Assembly: GCA_903856995.1 (NCBI GenBank)
Contig: CAIODK010000042.1
Span: forward strand, 1-64,000
Source: an uncultured Burkholderiales bacterium
GTDB lineage: Bacteria > Pseudomonadota > Gammaproteobacteria > Burkholderiales > Burkholderiaceae_C
Length of the DNA stretch: 64,000 bases
Reading direction: 5' to 3'
Below the pieces are notes generated by a model. It saw only the letters and a list, made by a program, of their open reading frames with translations, was not told the DNA's origin and ran no database searches. The position numbers and the translations under genes were made by a program. Shown here in pieces: positions 23,889 to 32,943 of this stretch. How positions within the stretch are numbered: position 1 is the stretch's first letter; every line of letters starts with the position of its first letter.

Positions 23889-24965
23889 ATGAACGCCCCG
23901 CACACGCCGCCACTCGCCGCCATCCCTCGCCTGACCAGTTTGTCGCATGGTGGTGGCTGCGGCTGCAAGATCGCGCCAGGCGTGTTGAGCGAGATTCTCA
24001 AAAGCACCAGTGGCATGCCGATCCCACCCGAGCTATTGGTCGGCATTGAAACCGCAGACGACGCCGCGGTCTACCTGCTCAACGACGAGCAAGCCCTGAT
24101 CGCCACCACCGACTTCTTCATGCCCATCGTGGATGACCCATTTGACTTTGGCCGCATCGCCGCCACCAACGCCATCAGCGATGTCTATGCCATGGGGGGC
24201 ACCCCCATCATGGCTTTGGCCTTGGTGGGTATGCCCATCAACGTACTCCCCGCCTCGACAATTGCCAAAATTTTGGATGGCGGCCAAAGCGTGTGCCGTG
24301 AAGCAGGCATCCCGATTGCGGGCGGCCACACCATTGATTCGGTAGAGCCCATTTACGGATTGGTGGTGTTGGGCTTGGTGCACCCCAAACGCATCAAACG
24401 CAACGCCGATGCGCGTGTGGGTGACCGTTTGATTTTGGGCAAGCCCTTGGGTGTGGGCGTGCTCTCAGCGGCCCTCAAGAAGAATGCGCTCAGCCCTGAG
24501 GGTTACGCACAAATGATGGCCAACACCACCCAACTCAACACACCGGGGGCCGACCTGTCAGCGTTGGCTGGTGTGCATGCCATGACCGATGTGACAGGTT
24601 TTGGCTTGGCGGGCCATGCCTTAGAAATGGCACGTGGCTCCAAGACAACCGTGCAACTCGATATGCACAAAGTGCCACTGCTGCTCGGCGTTCGTGCGCT
24701 TGCGCAACAAGGCATGCTCACCGGCGCATCCGGCCGAAACTGGGAAGCGTACGGCCACGAAATTCGACTCGCACCTTCGCTCGACGCCATCGATCAAGCC
24801 TTGCTCAGCGACCCCCAAACCAGTGGTGGCTTGCTAGTGGCGTGTGCCCCAGAGACGGCGGATGAGGTGCTCGCGGTGTTTCACAAACACGGCTTTTCCG
24901 CGGCCACGGACGTGGGTGAAATCACCGCAACCACCTCCGACGGCATCAAACTCAATGTGCGCTGA
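23889..24965 (+). CDS. selD: selenide, water dikinase (selenophosphate synthetase)
   Basis: This 358-residue SelD makes selenophosphate from selenide and ATP, the selenium donor for selenocysteine and 2-selenouridine. The active-site loop reads GGGCGCKIAP, with Cys24 and Lys27 in the places of E. coli Cys17 and Lys20. This is the Cys rather than the Sec form, and no in-frame TGA is needed. Glycine-rich ATP-binding blocks follow: GIETADDAAVYLL, ATTDFFMPIVDDPFDFGRIA, NAISDVYAMGGTP and GGHTIDSVEPIYGLVV. No selA, selB or selU is in the window, so the selenium product cannot be told from here. Confidence 0.95.
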   Translation: MNAPHTPPLAAIPRLTSLSHGGGCGCKIAPGVLSEILKSTSGMPIPPELLVGIETADDAAVYLLNDEQALIATTDFFMPIVDDPFDFGRIAATNAISDVYAMGGTPIMALALVGMPINVLPASTIAKILDGGQSVCREAGIPIAGGHTIDSVEPIYGLVVLGLVHPKRIKRNADARVGDRLILGKPLGVGVLSAALKKNALSPEGYAQMMANTTQLNTPGADLSALAGVHAMTDVTGFGLAGHALEMARGSKTTVQLDMHKVPLLLGVRALAQQGMLTGASGRNWEAYGHEIRLAPSLDAIDQALLSDPQTSGGLLVACAPETADEVLAVFHKHGFSAATDVGEITATTSDGIKLNVR

Positions 24966-25013
24966 GCCTGATCAACAGCACTACTACAGCTTACTTTTGA
25001 AAGAAAACTTGTC

Positions 25014-25355
25014 ATGTCTACGACTCCAGCCTGCCCCCAATGCGCCCAAGAAAACACGTACCAAGATGGTGACAACTACGTCTGCGCCGACTGCGCCTAT
25101 GAATGGCCCATGCAAGCGACAACCACGGCTGACGACGACGAAGATGCTGTCGTCAAAGACGCCAATGGCAACATTCTCAAAGACGGTGATGCCGTGGTGC
25201 TGATCAAAGACCTGAAGGTCAAAGGGTCCTCCACCACCTTGAAAATGGGTACAAAGGTGAAAAGCATTCGCTTGGTCGGTGGCGACCACGAAGTAGATTG
25301 CAAAATGGACGTGGGCAACTACATGCTCAAGGCGTGCTTCTTACGCAAAGCCTAA
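25014..25355 (+). CDS. yjdM: zinc-ribbon protein YjdM (PhnA family)
   Basis: This 113-residue protein has an N-terminal zinc ribbon (CPQC near residues 7-10, CADC near 25-28). A PhnA/YjdM domain with a KOW-like strand follows: VKDANGNILKDGDAVVLIKD and LKVKGSSTTLKMGTKVKSIR. Despite the old name it is not the phosphonoacetate hydrolase; its job is unknown. It starts 48 bases after selD. A Rho-independent terminator for it lies inside the 3' end of the convergent arfB gene. Confidence 0.92.
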   Translation: MSTTPACPQCAQENTYQDGDNYVCADCAYEWPMQATTTADDDEDAVVKDANGNILKDGDAVVLIKDLKVKGSSTTLKMGTKVKSIRLVGGDHEVDCKMDVGNYMLKACFLRKA

Positions 25356-25368
25356 ACACGCCTTGTTT

Positions 25369-25758
25369 TTAAAGCACCCGACCTCGGTTTGATTTGATCG
25401 CCGAGGTCTTTTTTTTGCTATCTAAGCGGCGTAACTTAGAGGCATAAGTCGGCTTGGTGGCTTTGCGTTTTTTGGGTGGTTTGGCCACGCTTTTTACCAA
25501 ATCCAACAACCGCGCAAATGCTTCGATGCGGTTCATGTCTTGGCTGCGATGCTCTTGCGCTTTGATCACCACCACCCCCTCGTTGGTGATGCGGTGGTCT
25601 GACAAGCACAGCAAACGCTCTTTCACGCCCTCAGGGAGTGAGGACGCCATCACATCAAAACGCAAATGGATGGCGCTAGAGACTTTGTTGACGTTTTGCC
25701 CGCCCGCGCCCTGTGCACGAACCGCGGTCACCTCAACTTCGGATTCTTTGATGTCCAT
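25369..25758 (-). CDS. arfB: alternative ribosome-rescue peptidyl-tRNA hydrolase ArfB (YaeJ)
   Basis: This 129-residue protein has the release-factor GGQ motif in RAQGAGGQNVNKVSSAIHLR, near residues 19-21. A basic C-terminal tail (KKRKATKPTYASKLRRLDSK) enters the mRNA channel of stalled ribosomes. It frees nascent peptides from ribosomes without a stop codon. Length is close to that of E. coli ArfB. Its last codons contain the inverted repeat and A-tract that, on the other strand, form the terminator of yjdM. Confidence 0.93.
   Translation of the reverse strand: MDIKESEVEVTAVRAQGAGGQNVNKVSSAIHLRFDVMASSLPEGVKERLLCLSDHRITNEGVVVIKAQEHRSQDMNRIEAFARLLDLVKSVAKPPKKRKATKPTYASKLRRLDSKKKTSAIKSNRGRVL
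25380..25416 (+). terminator. plus-strand terminator embedded in the 3' coding end of arfB
   Basis: GACCTCGG (25380-25387) and CCGAGGTC (25401-25408) form a perfect eight-base stem with a 13-base loop, followed by eight T (25409-25416). This ends the selD-yjdM transcript. On the other strand the same bases code for part of the C-terminal ArfB tail, including its Lys run. Confidence 0.85.
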
Positions 25759-25772
25759 CGAATCAGGTGTGC

Positions 25773-26759
25773 TTATTGTTTTTGAATGCTGGCGCGTTGA
25801 ATCACATCACCCCAGCGTTTGATTTCTGTCTCTAACCATTCGTGGGCTTGTGGCACGGTGCTGGGATGTGGTTCCACATTCAAGTCCAATAGTTTTTGAC
25901 GTACGGCGGGGTTTTGCAAAGCAGCATTCACTTCTTTGTTCAAGCGATCCACGACGGTTTGTGGCGTCTTGACCGGCACACCCAACCCGTTCCAAGAGGT
26001 CGACAGCAATTGTGGCAATCCACTCTCTTTGGCTGTGGGCACTTGAGGTAGCGCCATGTTGCGCTTTGGGCCCGTCACTGCCAAAGCACGCAAAGCCCCG
26101 CCTTTGATCTGCGGCAAGACAGGACTCAGCACCTCCACCGCCACATCAATTTGGTTACCGCGCAAGGCGGTCATCACAGCGGGTGTGCCGTTGAAGGGCA
26201 CCACTTGGGCATCCAAACCAGCGACAGATTTGAACAACTCAGCGGTCAAGTGCTGCGTGCTACCGATGTTGATGCTGCCAATGTTGAGTTTGCCCGGATT
26301 GGCCTTGGCCCATGCCAGTAACTCAGGCAAGGACTGAAAACGTGAATCAGCACTGGTCACGATCGCCAAGTCAAACGTGCCCATCAGCGAGACCGGCGTG
26401 AAGTCTTTCACAGGATCGAACGGCAGTGCCTTAAACAAACCCGCACTCACCGCATTCGCGTTGGACATCAACAGCAAGGTATAGCCATCTGGCTCCGACT
26501 TTGCCACCATCTCGGCCGCCACGATGCCGCCTGCGCCCGGTCGGTTGTCGATCACGACCGATTGCCCCAAGCCCTCAGACATTTTTTGTGCGACGGTACG
26601 CGCCGTCAGATCAGCCACACCGCCCGCACCGAATGGCACGACGATGCGCAAGGGCTTATAGGGGTATGTCTGGGCATGGGCTGCAACAACTGAAAAAACA
26701 CACAAACCTGCAGCAGCAAGCTTGACCCAATGCGAGAAACATAAACGACGCATTTGCAT
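25773..26759 (-). CDS. Bug/TctC family periplasmic solute-binding protein
   Basis: This 328-residue Bug protein has a signal peptide (MQMRRLCFSHWVKLAAAGLC, cleavage after AHA near residue 29). The family pattern follows: YKPLRIVVPFGAGGVADLTA, VIDNRPGAGGIVAAEMVAKS, IGSTQHLTAELFKSVAGLDA and VPFNGTPAVMTALRGNQIDV. No TctA/TctB permease is nearby. It sits 22 bases after gcdH at the end of the cyclohexanecarboxylate cluster and may catch an alicyclic or dicarboxylic acid. Ligand is not determinable here. Confidence 0.92.
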   Translation of the reverse strand: MQMRRLCFSHWVKLAAAGLCVFSVVAAHAQTYPYKPLRIVVPFGAGGVADLTARTVAQKMSEGLGQSVVIDNRPGAGGIVAAEMVAKSEPDGYTLLLMSNANAVSAGLFKALPFDPVKDFTPVSLMGTFDLAIVTSADSRFQSLPELLAWAKANPGKLNIGSINIGSTQHLTAELFKSVAGLDAQVVPFNGTPAVMTALRGNQIDVAVEVLSPVLPQIKGGALRALAVTGPKRNMALPQVPTAKESGLPQLLSTSWNGLGVPVKTPQTVVDRLNKEVNAALQNPAVRQKLLDLNVEPHPSTVPQAHEWLETEIKRWGDVIQRASIQKQ

Positions 26760-26781
26760 GGCACATCCCCCCTATCTACAT

Positions 26782-27969
26782 TCAATTGCTAAACGCAGCG
26801 ATACCTGTGATAGCGCGCCCCAAAATCAAGGCATGAACATCGTGCGTCCCTTCATAGGTGTTCACCACTTCGAGGTTCACCAAATGACGCGCCACACCGA
26901 ACTCATCAGAAATACCGTTGCCGCCCATCATGTCACGTGCCATGCGGGCAATATCCAGCGATTTGCCACAACTGTTGCGCTTGAGGATGGAGGTGAGGTC
27001 GACCGACGCGATCCCTTCATCCTTCATGCGGCCTAAACGCAAGCACCCTTGCAGGCCTAAGCTAATTTCGGTCAACATATCGGCCAATTTCTTTTGAATC
27101 AATTGATTCGCTGCGAGTGGTCGCCCAAACTGCGAACGGTCCATCACGTATTGGCGTGCGCGTTGGTAGCAGTCTTCCGCAGCGCCTAAGGCCCCCCACG
27201 CAATGCCGTAACGGGCACTGTTCAAACACGTGAATGGCCCTTTGAGTCCGCGTACGTCAGGGAAGGCGTTTTCTTCAGGGACAAACACCTCATCCATCAC
27301 GATCTCACCTGTGATGGAGGCCCGCAATCCGACTTTTCCGTGAATGGCAGGCGCGCTCAAACCCTTCCAAGATTTCTCCAAGATGAAACCACGAATCGCA
27401 CCTGCATCATCCTTGGCCCAAACCACAAACACATCCGCAATCGGGCTGTTGGTGATCCACATCTTGGAACCTGACAACGAGTAGCCCCCTGCTACTTTCT
27501 TGGCTCGGGTGATCATGCTGCCTGGGTCGGAGCCGTGATTAGGCTCGGTCAAACCGAAGCAACCGATCCACTCACCTGTCGCGAGCTTTGGCAAGTACTT
27601 TTGCTTTTGTGCTTCCGTACCAAACTCGTTGATAGGCACCATCACCAAAGAAGATTGCACACTCATCATGGAACGGTAGCCCGAGTCGACACGCTCCACT
27701 TCGCGAGCCACCAAGCCGTAGCACACATAGTTCAGACCAGAACCACCATAAGCCTCAGGAATGGTGGGGCCAAGCAAGCCCAACGCACCCATTTCACGGA
27801 AGATAGAAACATCTGTTGTCTCATGACGGAACGCCTCCACCACACGCGGTGCCAAACGCTCTTGGCAATAGGCCGCCGCAGCTTCTTTGACTTGACGCTC
27901 GTCGTCCGTCAATTGCAGGTCAAGCATGAAAGGGTCGTCCCAATGAAATTTGGTCGATGAAGTGGACAT
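26782..27969 (-). CDS. gcdH: glutaryl-CoA dehydrogenase
   Basis: This 395-residue acyl-CoA dehydrogenase fits Gcd[21 protein letters not shown] near the start, [20 protein letters not shown] near 103, [16 protein letters not shown] and [19 protein letters not shown]. The end has [20 protein letters not shown], where Glu373 is the catalytic base. It oxidises and decarboxylates glutaryl-CoA to crotonyl-CoA. In this cluster it would process the glutaryl-CoA left after beta-oxidation of pimeloyl-CoA, the ring-cleavage product of BadI. An AGGAG ribosome site precedes the ATG. Confidence 0.93.
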   Translation of the reverse strand: MSTSSTKFHWDDPFMLDLQLTDDERQVKEAAAAYCQERLAPRVVEAFRHETTDVSIFREMGALGLLGPTIPEAYGGSGLNYVCYGLVAREVERVDSGYRSMMSVQSSLVMVPINEFGTEAQKQKYLPKLATGEWIGCFGLTEPNHGSDPGSMITRAKKVAGGYSLSGSKMWITNSPIADVFVVWAKDDAGAIRGFILEKSWKGLSAPAIHGKVGLRASITGEIVMDEVFVPEENAFPDVRGLKGPFTCLNSARYGIAWGALGAAEDCYQRARQYVMDRSQFGRPLAANQLIQKKLADMLTEISLGLQGCLRLGRMKDEGIASVDLTSILKRNSCGKSLDIARMARDMMGGNGISDEFGVARHLVNLEVVNTYEGTHDVHALILGRAITGIAAFSN

Positions 27970-28002
27970 GTAGGCTCCTAGGAATTAAAAAAATGGGGTG
28001 AC

Positions 28003-29166
28003 TTATGAGGCTTGACGCAAGAGTTCACGGCCAATAATAAGTTGTTGAATTTGAGTCGTGCCTTCGTAGAGTCGCAACAAGCGCACATCGCGATAGAAGC
28101 GCTCCACAGGATAGTCGTTGATGTAGCCGGCACCGCCGTGCACCTGCACACCACGGTCTGCCACGCGTCCCACCATTTCGGTGCAGAACATCTTGGCACA
28201 TGACACACGCATCGACACATCTGGGTCAGACACATGGGCGGGCTTGCCGTCAAAGCGTTTTGCCACATCTTGCACCAGCGACCAACCCGCGAATAACTCA
28301 GCTTGACTATCGGCCAGCATGGCTTGAATCAATTGAAACTCGCCAATCGCTTTGCCGAACTGTTTGCGGTCGCGCGCGTAATTCGTCGACTCTTCGACGA
28401 TGCGATGGGCCATACCGCAAGCAACTGCCGAGATGTGAAGACGTCCGCGATCAAGCACTTTCATGGCTGTCTTGAATCCATGACCGGGCACACCACCAAT
28501 GATGTTGGCAGCGGGCACACGCACGTTTTCCAAAATTACGTCGCAAGTTTTGGTTCCGCGTTGCCCCATCTTCTTGTCGGCCTTGCCAAGCTTGATGCCC
28601 GGCAAATCAGACGGAACAATGAAAGACGAAACACCGCCTGCGCCCGGACCGCCTGTGCGCGCCATCAGCGTGAATGCCCCCGCACGAGGGGCGTTGGTGA
28701 TGTAACGCTTGGTGCCATTGAGCACGTAGTGGTCGCCCTCCAGATCGGCACGCGTTTTGAGTGAGGCCGCGTCTGATCCTGCGTCAGGCTCTGTCAACGC
28801 GAACGACATGATGAGTTCGCCGCTGGCTACTTTAGGCAAGAACTCGGCCTTTTGCGCTGGCGTGCCATCCATCAAGATGCCTTGTGAACCAATGCCCACA
28901 TTGGTACCAAACACTGAACGAAAAGCCAATGCCGTCCGGCCAATCTCATAAGCCACTTGCACCTCTTGACTCATCGACAAACCGATGCCGCCAAACTCTT
29001 CTGGAATCGACAAACCAAACAAGCCCATCTCTTTCATGTCTTCCACGATGTCGGCAGGCACCTCGTCATGCTCTTCAAGGTAGTTCTCTGCGGGCACCAA
29101 ACGCTCCTGAATGAAGCGTTGCAGCGTAGGAAGCAATATGTCAAAAGATTCGGTATCAAGGGCCAT
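28003..29166 (-). CDS. acyl-CoA dehydrogenase
   Basis: This 387-residue FAD-dependent acyl-CoA dehydrogenase has LPEEFG-type motifs (LFGLSIPEEFGGIGLS), SFALTEPDAGSDAASLKTRA, NGTKRYITNAPRAGAF and YRDVRLLRLYEGTTQIQQLI, with catalytic Glu368. It lies between gcdH and aliA. It could start beta-oxidation of pimeloyl-CoA or of another dicarboxylyl-CoA, but the known pimeloyl-CoA dehydrogenase PimCD is two-subunit, so this is only a suggestion. Confidence 0.9.
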   Translation of the reverse strand: MALDTESFDILLPTLQRFIQERLVPAENYLEEHDEVPADIVEDMKEMGLFGLSIPEEFGGIGLSMSQEVQVAYEIGRTALAFRSVFGTNVGIGSQGILMDGTPAQKAEFLPKVASGELIMSFALTEPDAGSDAASLKTRADLEGDHYVLNGTKRYITNAPRAGAFTLMARTGGPGAGGVSSFIVPSDLPGIKLGKADKKMGQRGTKTCDVILENVRVPAANIIGGVPGHGFKTAMKVLDRGRLHISAVACGMAHRIVEESTNYARDRKQFGKAIGEFQLIQAMLADSQAELFAGWSLVQDVAKRFDGKPAHVSDPDVSMRVSCAKMFCTEMVGRVADRGVQVHGGAGYINDYPVERFYRDVRLLRLYEGTTQIQQLIIGRELLRQAS

Positions 29167-29244
29167 GGTGTGGTTCTCGGTTGCATTTAATTGTGGCCAA
29201 CAGCGTGCCGGCCATGCGCGAGTTGCGCTTAGTTCGCGACACTC

Positions 29245-30888
29245 TCAAGCAGCGTGGTCACGCAACATTTCACGTAACTTGAATTTCTGTATCTTTCCAG
29301 AGGGTGTGGCTGGCATGGCGTCGCGGATATCCAGTTTTTCAGGGATGTACTGAAGCGCAATTTTTTGGTCCTTGAAGTACGCCACCAAGCCGGGTAAGTC
29401 CAAGCTATGGCCAGGCCTCAAAACCACAACGGCACAGGCACGCTCACCCAAACGTTCGTCAGGATATGACACGATGGCCGCCATGGCAATCGCTGGATGG
29501 CGATAGAGCAATGATTCGATTTCGACCACAGGAATGTTCTCGCCACCGCGAATGATCACGTCTTTGCTTCGCCCCGTGATACGCACGTAGCCTTGCGCAT
29601 CCAAGCGCGCCAAGTCACCCGTATCAAACCAACCTTCCGCGTCTGTGCTGTTGAGGTGCGAGCGCTTCAAATAGCCACCGAAGTTAGAGCATGCGCGCAC
29701 ATACAACTTACCGGCCTCGCCCGTTGGCAGAGCGACGCCGTCGTCATTCACCACTTTGAGCTCAACGCCAGGCAGAGGTGACCCATCCGTGGTGAAAGCC
29801 CGCTCATCGGGGTCATTGATTTCAATCAAGGTGACCGCACCGTTTTCGGTCATACCCCAAGCGGAGACGATCTTTGTACCCAAAACACTACGCGCTTGCT
29901 CAACCAAGGGGCCAGGAATCGGTGCACCAGCACACAAGAAGGTGCGCAGTGTGGGGACGTCCTTGCCAGACGCTTCGACGGTTTTCGCCAAATCCGTTAA
30001 GAACGGCGTGGACGCCATGGTGAACGTCACGCCTTCGTTGCGAATTAAATCAATCGCCTGCACCGGCTCCCACACATCCAGCAGCACAACGCTTGACTTG
30101 AGCATGATGGGCATCATCAACCCATACATGAAGCCCGTTTGATGCGCCATGGGTGAAGCCATCAATACGACATCATTCAATCCCAAGTGCAAACGTTCGG
30201 CATACGGAATGATGTTGGCCATCGTCGTGTTGGCTGTGTGCATCACGCCTTTTGGCTCACCCGTGGTGCCCGAGGTATAGATGAGTTGCGTCACATCATC
30301 CGGACCAGGACGGTGCTTTGTCAGCACCTCTTTGGCATTACTTTCTTTTTCCCACTCTGGGCCACTGAGCAAAGCATCGAAACTGTTGGCGCCTGTTCCG
30401 TTCACCACCACCACATGCTTCAAGTCAGGCAATGTGGGTTTGAGTTCGTGAACCATGGCTTCGTAATCAAAACCCCGGAATGCTTGGGGAATGATGAAAA
30501 CTTTGGCCTCCCCGTGCTTGAGCATGAATGACAACTCACGCTCACGAAAGATGTGCATGAGTGGGTTCATCACCGCACCAATGCGTGAGCACGCCAGATA
30601 GGTGACAGTGAATTGCCACCAATTGGGCAACTGACAGGCCACGATGTCGTTTTTCACCACGCCGAGTTTGGTCAAACCGATGGCGACACGGTCGGCCATG
30701 TTAGATAACTCACGGTAGGTCAGGCGCGTGACTTTGCCACTTTCTGCTTGCACTGCGGTGAGTGCCGTTTTATCGGGGAAAGTGGCCACACAGGCATCTA
30801 AATCATCGTTGATGGTACGGTCATGCCAGAGACCTTTGGCAATACTTTGTGCACGACGTGATGGGATTAAAACTGCATCGAATTCCAT
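29245..30888 (-). CDS. aliA: cyclohexanecarboxylate-CoA ligase (AliA type)
   Basis: This 547-residue AMP-forming ligase has LIYTSGTTGEPKGVMHT near residue 195, WGMTENGAVTLIEINDPDE, GWFDTGDLARLDAQGYVRIT, KDVIIRGGENIPVVEIESLL and a C-terminal TPSGKIQKFKLREML. Its character and the aliB-badI-badH neighbours fit AliA, which activates cyclohexanecarboxylate (or cyclohex-1-enecarboxylate) to the CoA ester. It starts 47 bases after aliB and ends 78 bases before the next dehydrogenase gene. Confidence 0.87.
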   Translation of the reverse strand: MEFDAVLIPSRRAQSIAKGLWHDRTINDDLDACVATFPDKTALTAVQAESGKVTRLTYRELSNMADRVAIGLTKLGVVKNDIVACQLPNWWQFTVTYLACSRIGAVMNPLMHIFRERELSFMLKHGEAKVFIIPQAFRGFDYEAMVHELKPTLPDLKHVVVVNGTGANSFDALLSGPEWEKESNAKEVLTKHRPGPDDVTQLIYTSGTTGEPKGVMHTANTTMANIIPYAERLHLGLNDVVLMASPMAHQTGFMYGLMMPIMLKSSVVLLDVWEPVQAIDLIRNEGVTFTMASTPFLTDLAKTVEASGKDVPTLRTFLCAGAPIPGPLVEQARSVLGTKIVSAWGMTENGAVTLIEINDPDERAFTTDGSPLPGVELKVVNDDGVALPTGEAGKLYVRACSNFGGYLKRSHLNSTDAEGWFDTGDLARLDAQGYVRITGRSKDVIIRGGENIPVVEIESLLYRHPAIAMAAIVSYPDERLGERACAVVVLRPGHSLDLPGLVAYFKDQKIALQYIPEKLDIRDAMPATPSGKIQKFKLREMLRDHAA

Positions 30889-30935
30889 AGATGTCTCCTC
30901 GTTGGATTGAGATTTATATATTTATAAGTCAGATT

Positions 30936-32093
30936 TTATGAAGGAACAAACTGCCGACCAGCACGCGTGCGCGCAATGATGGTCTTCATAATTTGCGCTG
31001 TCCCGTCACCAATCTGGAAGCCCAACACATCACGCAAGCGTTGCTCCATCAGACCGCGGTCGTAACCCCCGTGCCCGTAGCACAGCAAGCATTGATGAAT
31101 CACATCGTAAGCCAGCTTAGGGCCCCACCACTTAGCCATACCCGCTTCTGCTGTATGAGGTAAACCCTTGTCTTTGAGCCACAAACCTTGCAGGCACAAC
31201 AGGCGAGCGCCCTCCACTTCGGTGTCGAATTGCGCGAGCGGATGGGTCACACCTTGGAAGGCCGACAGCGGTTGACCAAAGGCCTGACGTTGTGTGATGT
31301 ATTCCCATGTCTCATCCAACGCCACACGGGCCACCGCCAACACCTGCAAACCAATGAGTGAACGCGAGAAATCAAAACCGTGCATCACTTGCACAAAGCC
31401 TTTGTTCTCATCACCCAGGCGGTGACTCACAGGGATGCGGACGTTCTCGAAAAAGATAGAACCACGACCGATGGCGCGTTGGCCATGGCAATCAAAACGA
31501 TTGGTGGTCAAACCCGGTGTATCCATTGGCACAAGGACGGCGGTCACCCCATGCGCACCATCACTCGGGGCACCCGTGCGACCAAAAACGACAGTGATAT
31601 CAGCCTGGTCTGCCGCAGAAATGGATGTTTTTTCGCCATTGATAACATAGAAGTCGCCATCGCGCTCCATGCGTAATCGTAAATTGGCGGCGTCTGAGCC
31701 ACCGCGAGGTTCTGTCAACGCAATCGCGCAAATGGCCTCACCTTGGGTCAGCTTTTTCAACCACGGCCCCACCACTTCAGGCGCTCCGTACTTGGACAAA
31801 ATTTGACCATTCAATGAGGCCAGTAAGTTCAGATATGAGAAGCTCAAATCAGCTCGGGCAATTTCTTCATGAATTACGCCTGCGGCCAAGCAACCCATAC
31901 CCAAGCCACCAAACTCTTCAGGTAATTCAGGGCAAATAAATCCGAGCGCCCCCATCTCACGCAGCAGATCGCGGTCGAGCACACGGGTTTTGTCACGCTC
32001 TAGAAAACCTGGCTTCACACGTTCGTCTGCAAATCTGCGTACGGTCTCTGCGAGTGTTTGCAGGTCTTCGTCAATATAGGGGTTCGGATTCAT
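30936..32093 (-). CDS. aliB: cyclohexanecarboxyl-CoA dehydrogenase (AliB type)
   Basis: This 385-residue acyl-CoA dehydrogenase resembles AliB: MGALGFICPELPEEFGGLGM, AIALTEPRGGSDAANLRLRM, GEKTSISAADQADITVVFGR and CYGHGGYDRGLMEQRLRDVL. The usual catalytic Glu near the C-terminus (YEGT) is replaced: the end reads FQIGDGTAQIMKT, placing Asp363 there. An aspartate base is known in some cyclohexanecarboxyl/cyclohexenecarboxyl-CoA dehydrogenases, which supports the call. Product would be cyclohex-1-ene-1-carboxyl-CoA. Confidence 0.87.
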   Translation of the reverse strand: MNPNPYIDEDLQTLAETVRRFADERVKPGFLERDKTRVLDRDLLREMGALGFICPELPEEFGGLGMGCLAAGVIHEEIARADLSFSYLNLLASLNGQILSKYGAPEVVGPWLKKLTQGEAICAIALTEPRGGSDAANLRLRMERDGDFYVINGEKTSISAADQADITVVFGRTGAPSDGAHGVTAVLVPMDTPGLTTNRFDCHGQRAIGRGSIFFENVRIPVSHRLGDENKGFVQVMHGFDFSRSLIGLQVLAVARVALDETWEYITQRQAFGQPLSAFQGVTHPLAQFDTEVEGARLLCLQGLWLKDKGLPHTAEAGMAKWWGPKLAYDVIHQCLLCYGHGGYDRGLMEQRLRDVLGFQIGDGTAQIMKTIIARTRAGRQFVPS

Positions 32094-32128
32094 CTGAGGG
32101 CTCCAAATTGGCGCGTTACTGGGTGGAT

Positions 32129-32911
32129 TTATTTGACATATTTACGAAACTCAGGCTTACGCTTTTCCTTCAGCGCATTCACGCCTTCGCGTGATTCCTC
32201 GGTTTCGTAATACAGCTTGAGTGCGTACATACCTAAGCCTGCGATGCCTGACTGGTGCGCCGTGTCTGCATTGAAGCTGCGCTTGGCAATGGCCAAGGCA
32301 GTGGGGCTACGTTCGCATATCTCTTCGCCCCACTTTTGCACTTCAGCATCCAGCTGATCGTGCGGCACGCACACGTTGGCGAGGCCCATGGCCACGGCCT
32401 CAGCACCGGAGTAGCGGCGGTTGAGGTACCAAATTTCACGGGCTTTTTTCTCACCCACCACGCGCGCCAAGAAAGCGGTGCCATAGCCTGGGTCTACCGA
32501 CCCCATCTTGGGACCCACTTGTCCAAAAATGGCTTTATCCGAACAGATGGTCAAGTCGCAAACCGTGCACAACACGTTGCCGCCACCAATGGCGAAACCT
32601 TGCACACGAGCAATCACGGGCTTTGGCACATCACGTATGGCCGTGTGCAACTCTTCCATTGGTAAGCCGATGGTCCCGCGACCGTCGTAGTTACCGTCGT
32701 GCGCAGATTGGTCACCGCCCGTGCAAAAAGCACGGTCACCGGCACCTGCCAACACGATGGCACCAACGCTACGGTCATAACCAGCCTTGTTCAAGGCTTT
32801 GATGATTTCATCGCACGTGGTTCCACGAAAAGCGTTCATCTTGTCAGCACGGTTGATCGTGATCCATGCCACGCCGTTGCGGTTTTCGTAAAGGATGTCT
32901 TCGAATTGCAT
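32129..32911 (-). CDS. badI: 2-ketocyclohexanecarboxyl-CoA hydrolase (BadI), ring cleavage
   Basis: This 260-residue crotonase-fold enzyme matches BadI: MQFEDILYENRNGVAWITIN, FCTGGDQSAHDGNYDGRGTI, VIARVQGFAIGGGNVLCTVC, and FGQVGPKMGSVDPGYGTAFL near residue 133. The Gly/Asp residues there replace the hydratase Glu, as in the related MenB-type enzymes. BadI hydrolytically opens 2-oxocyclohexanecarboxyl-CoA to pimelyl-CoA. The open frame begins at a TTG at 32923, but the ATG at 32911 fits the family start. Confidence 0.93.
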   Translation of the reverse strand: MQFEDILYENRNGVAWITINRADKMNAFRGTTCDEIIKALNKAGYDRSVGAIVLAGAGDRAFCTGGDQSAHDGNYDGRGTIGLPMEELHTAIRDVPKPVIARVQGFAIGGGNVLCTVCDLTICSDKAIFGQVGPKMGSVDPGYGTAFLARVVGEKKAREIWYLNRRYSGAEAVAMGLANVCVPHDQLDAEVQKWGEEICERSPTALAIAKRSFNADTAHQSGIAGLGMYALKLYYETEESREGVNALKEKRKPEFRKYVK

Positions 32912-32943
32912 GAGTGTCTCCAAATGTAGGGGAATGGTTGAAA

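Noticed and set aside
25014..25355. Phosphonoacetate hydrolase (old phnA annotation)
   Set aside because: The protein is the zinc-ribbon YjdM form of 113 residues, without the alkaline-phosphatase fold of the true hydrolase.
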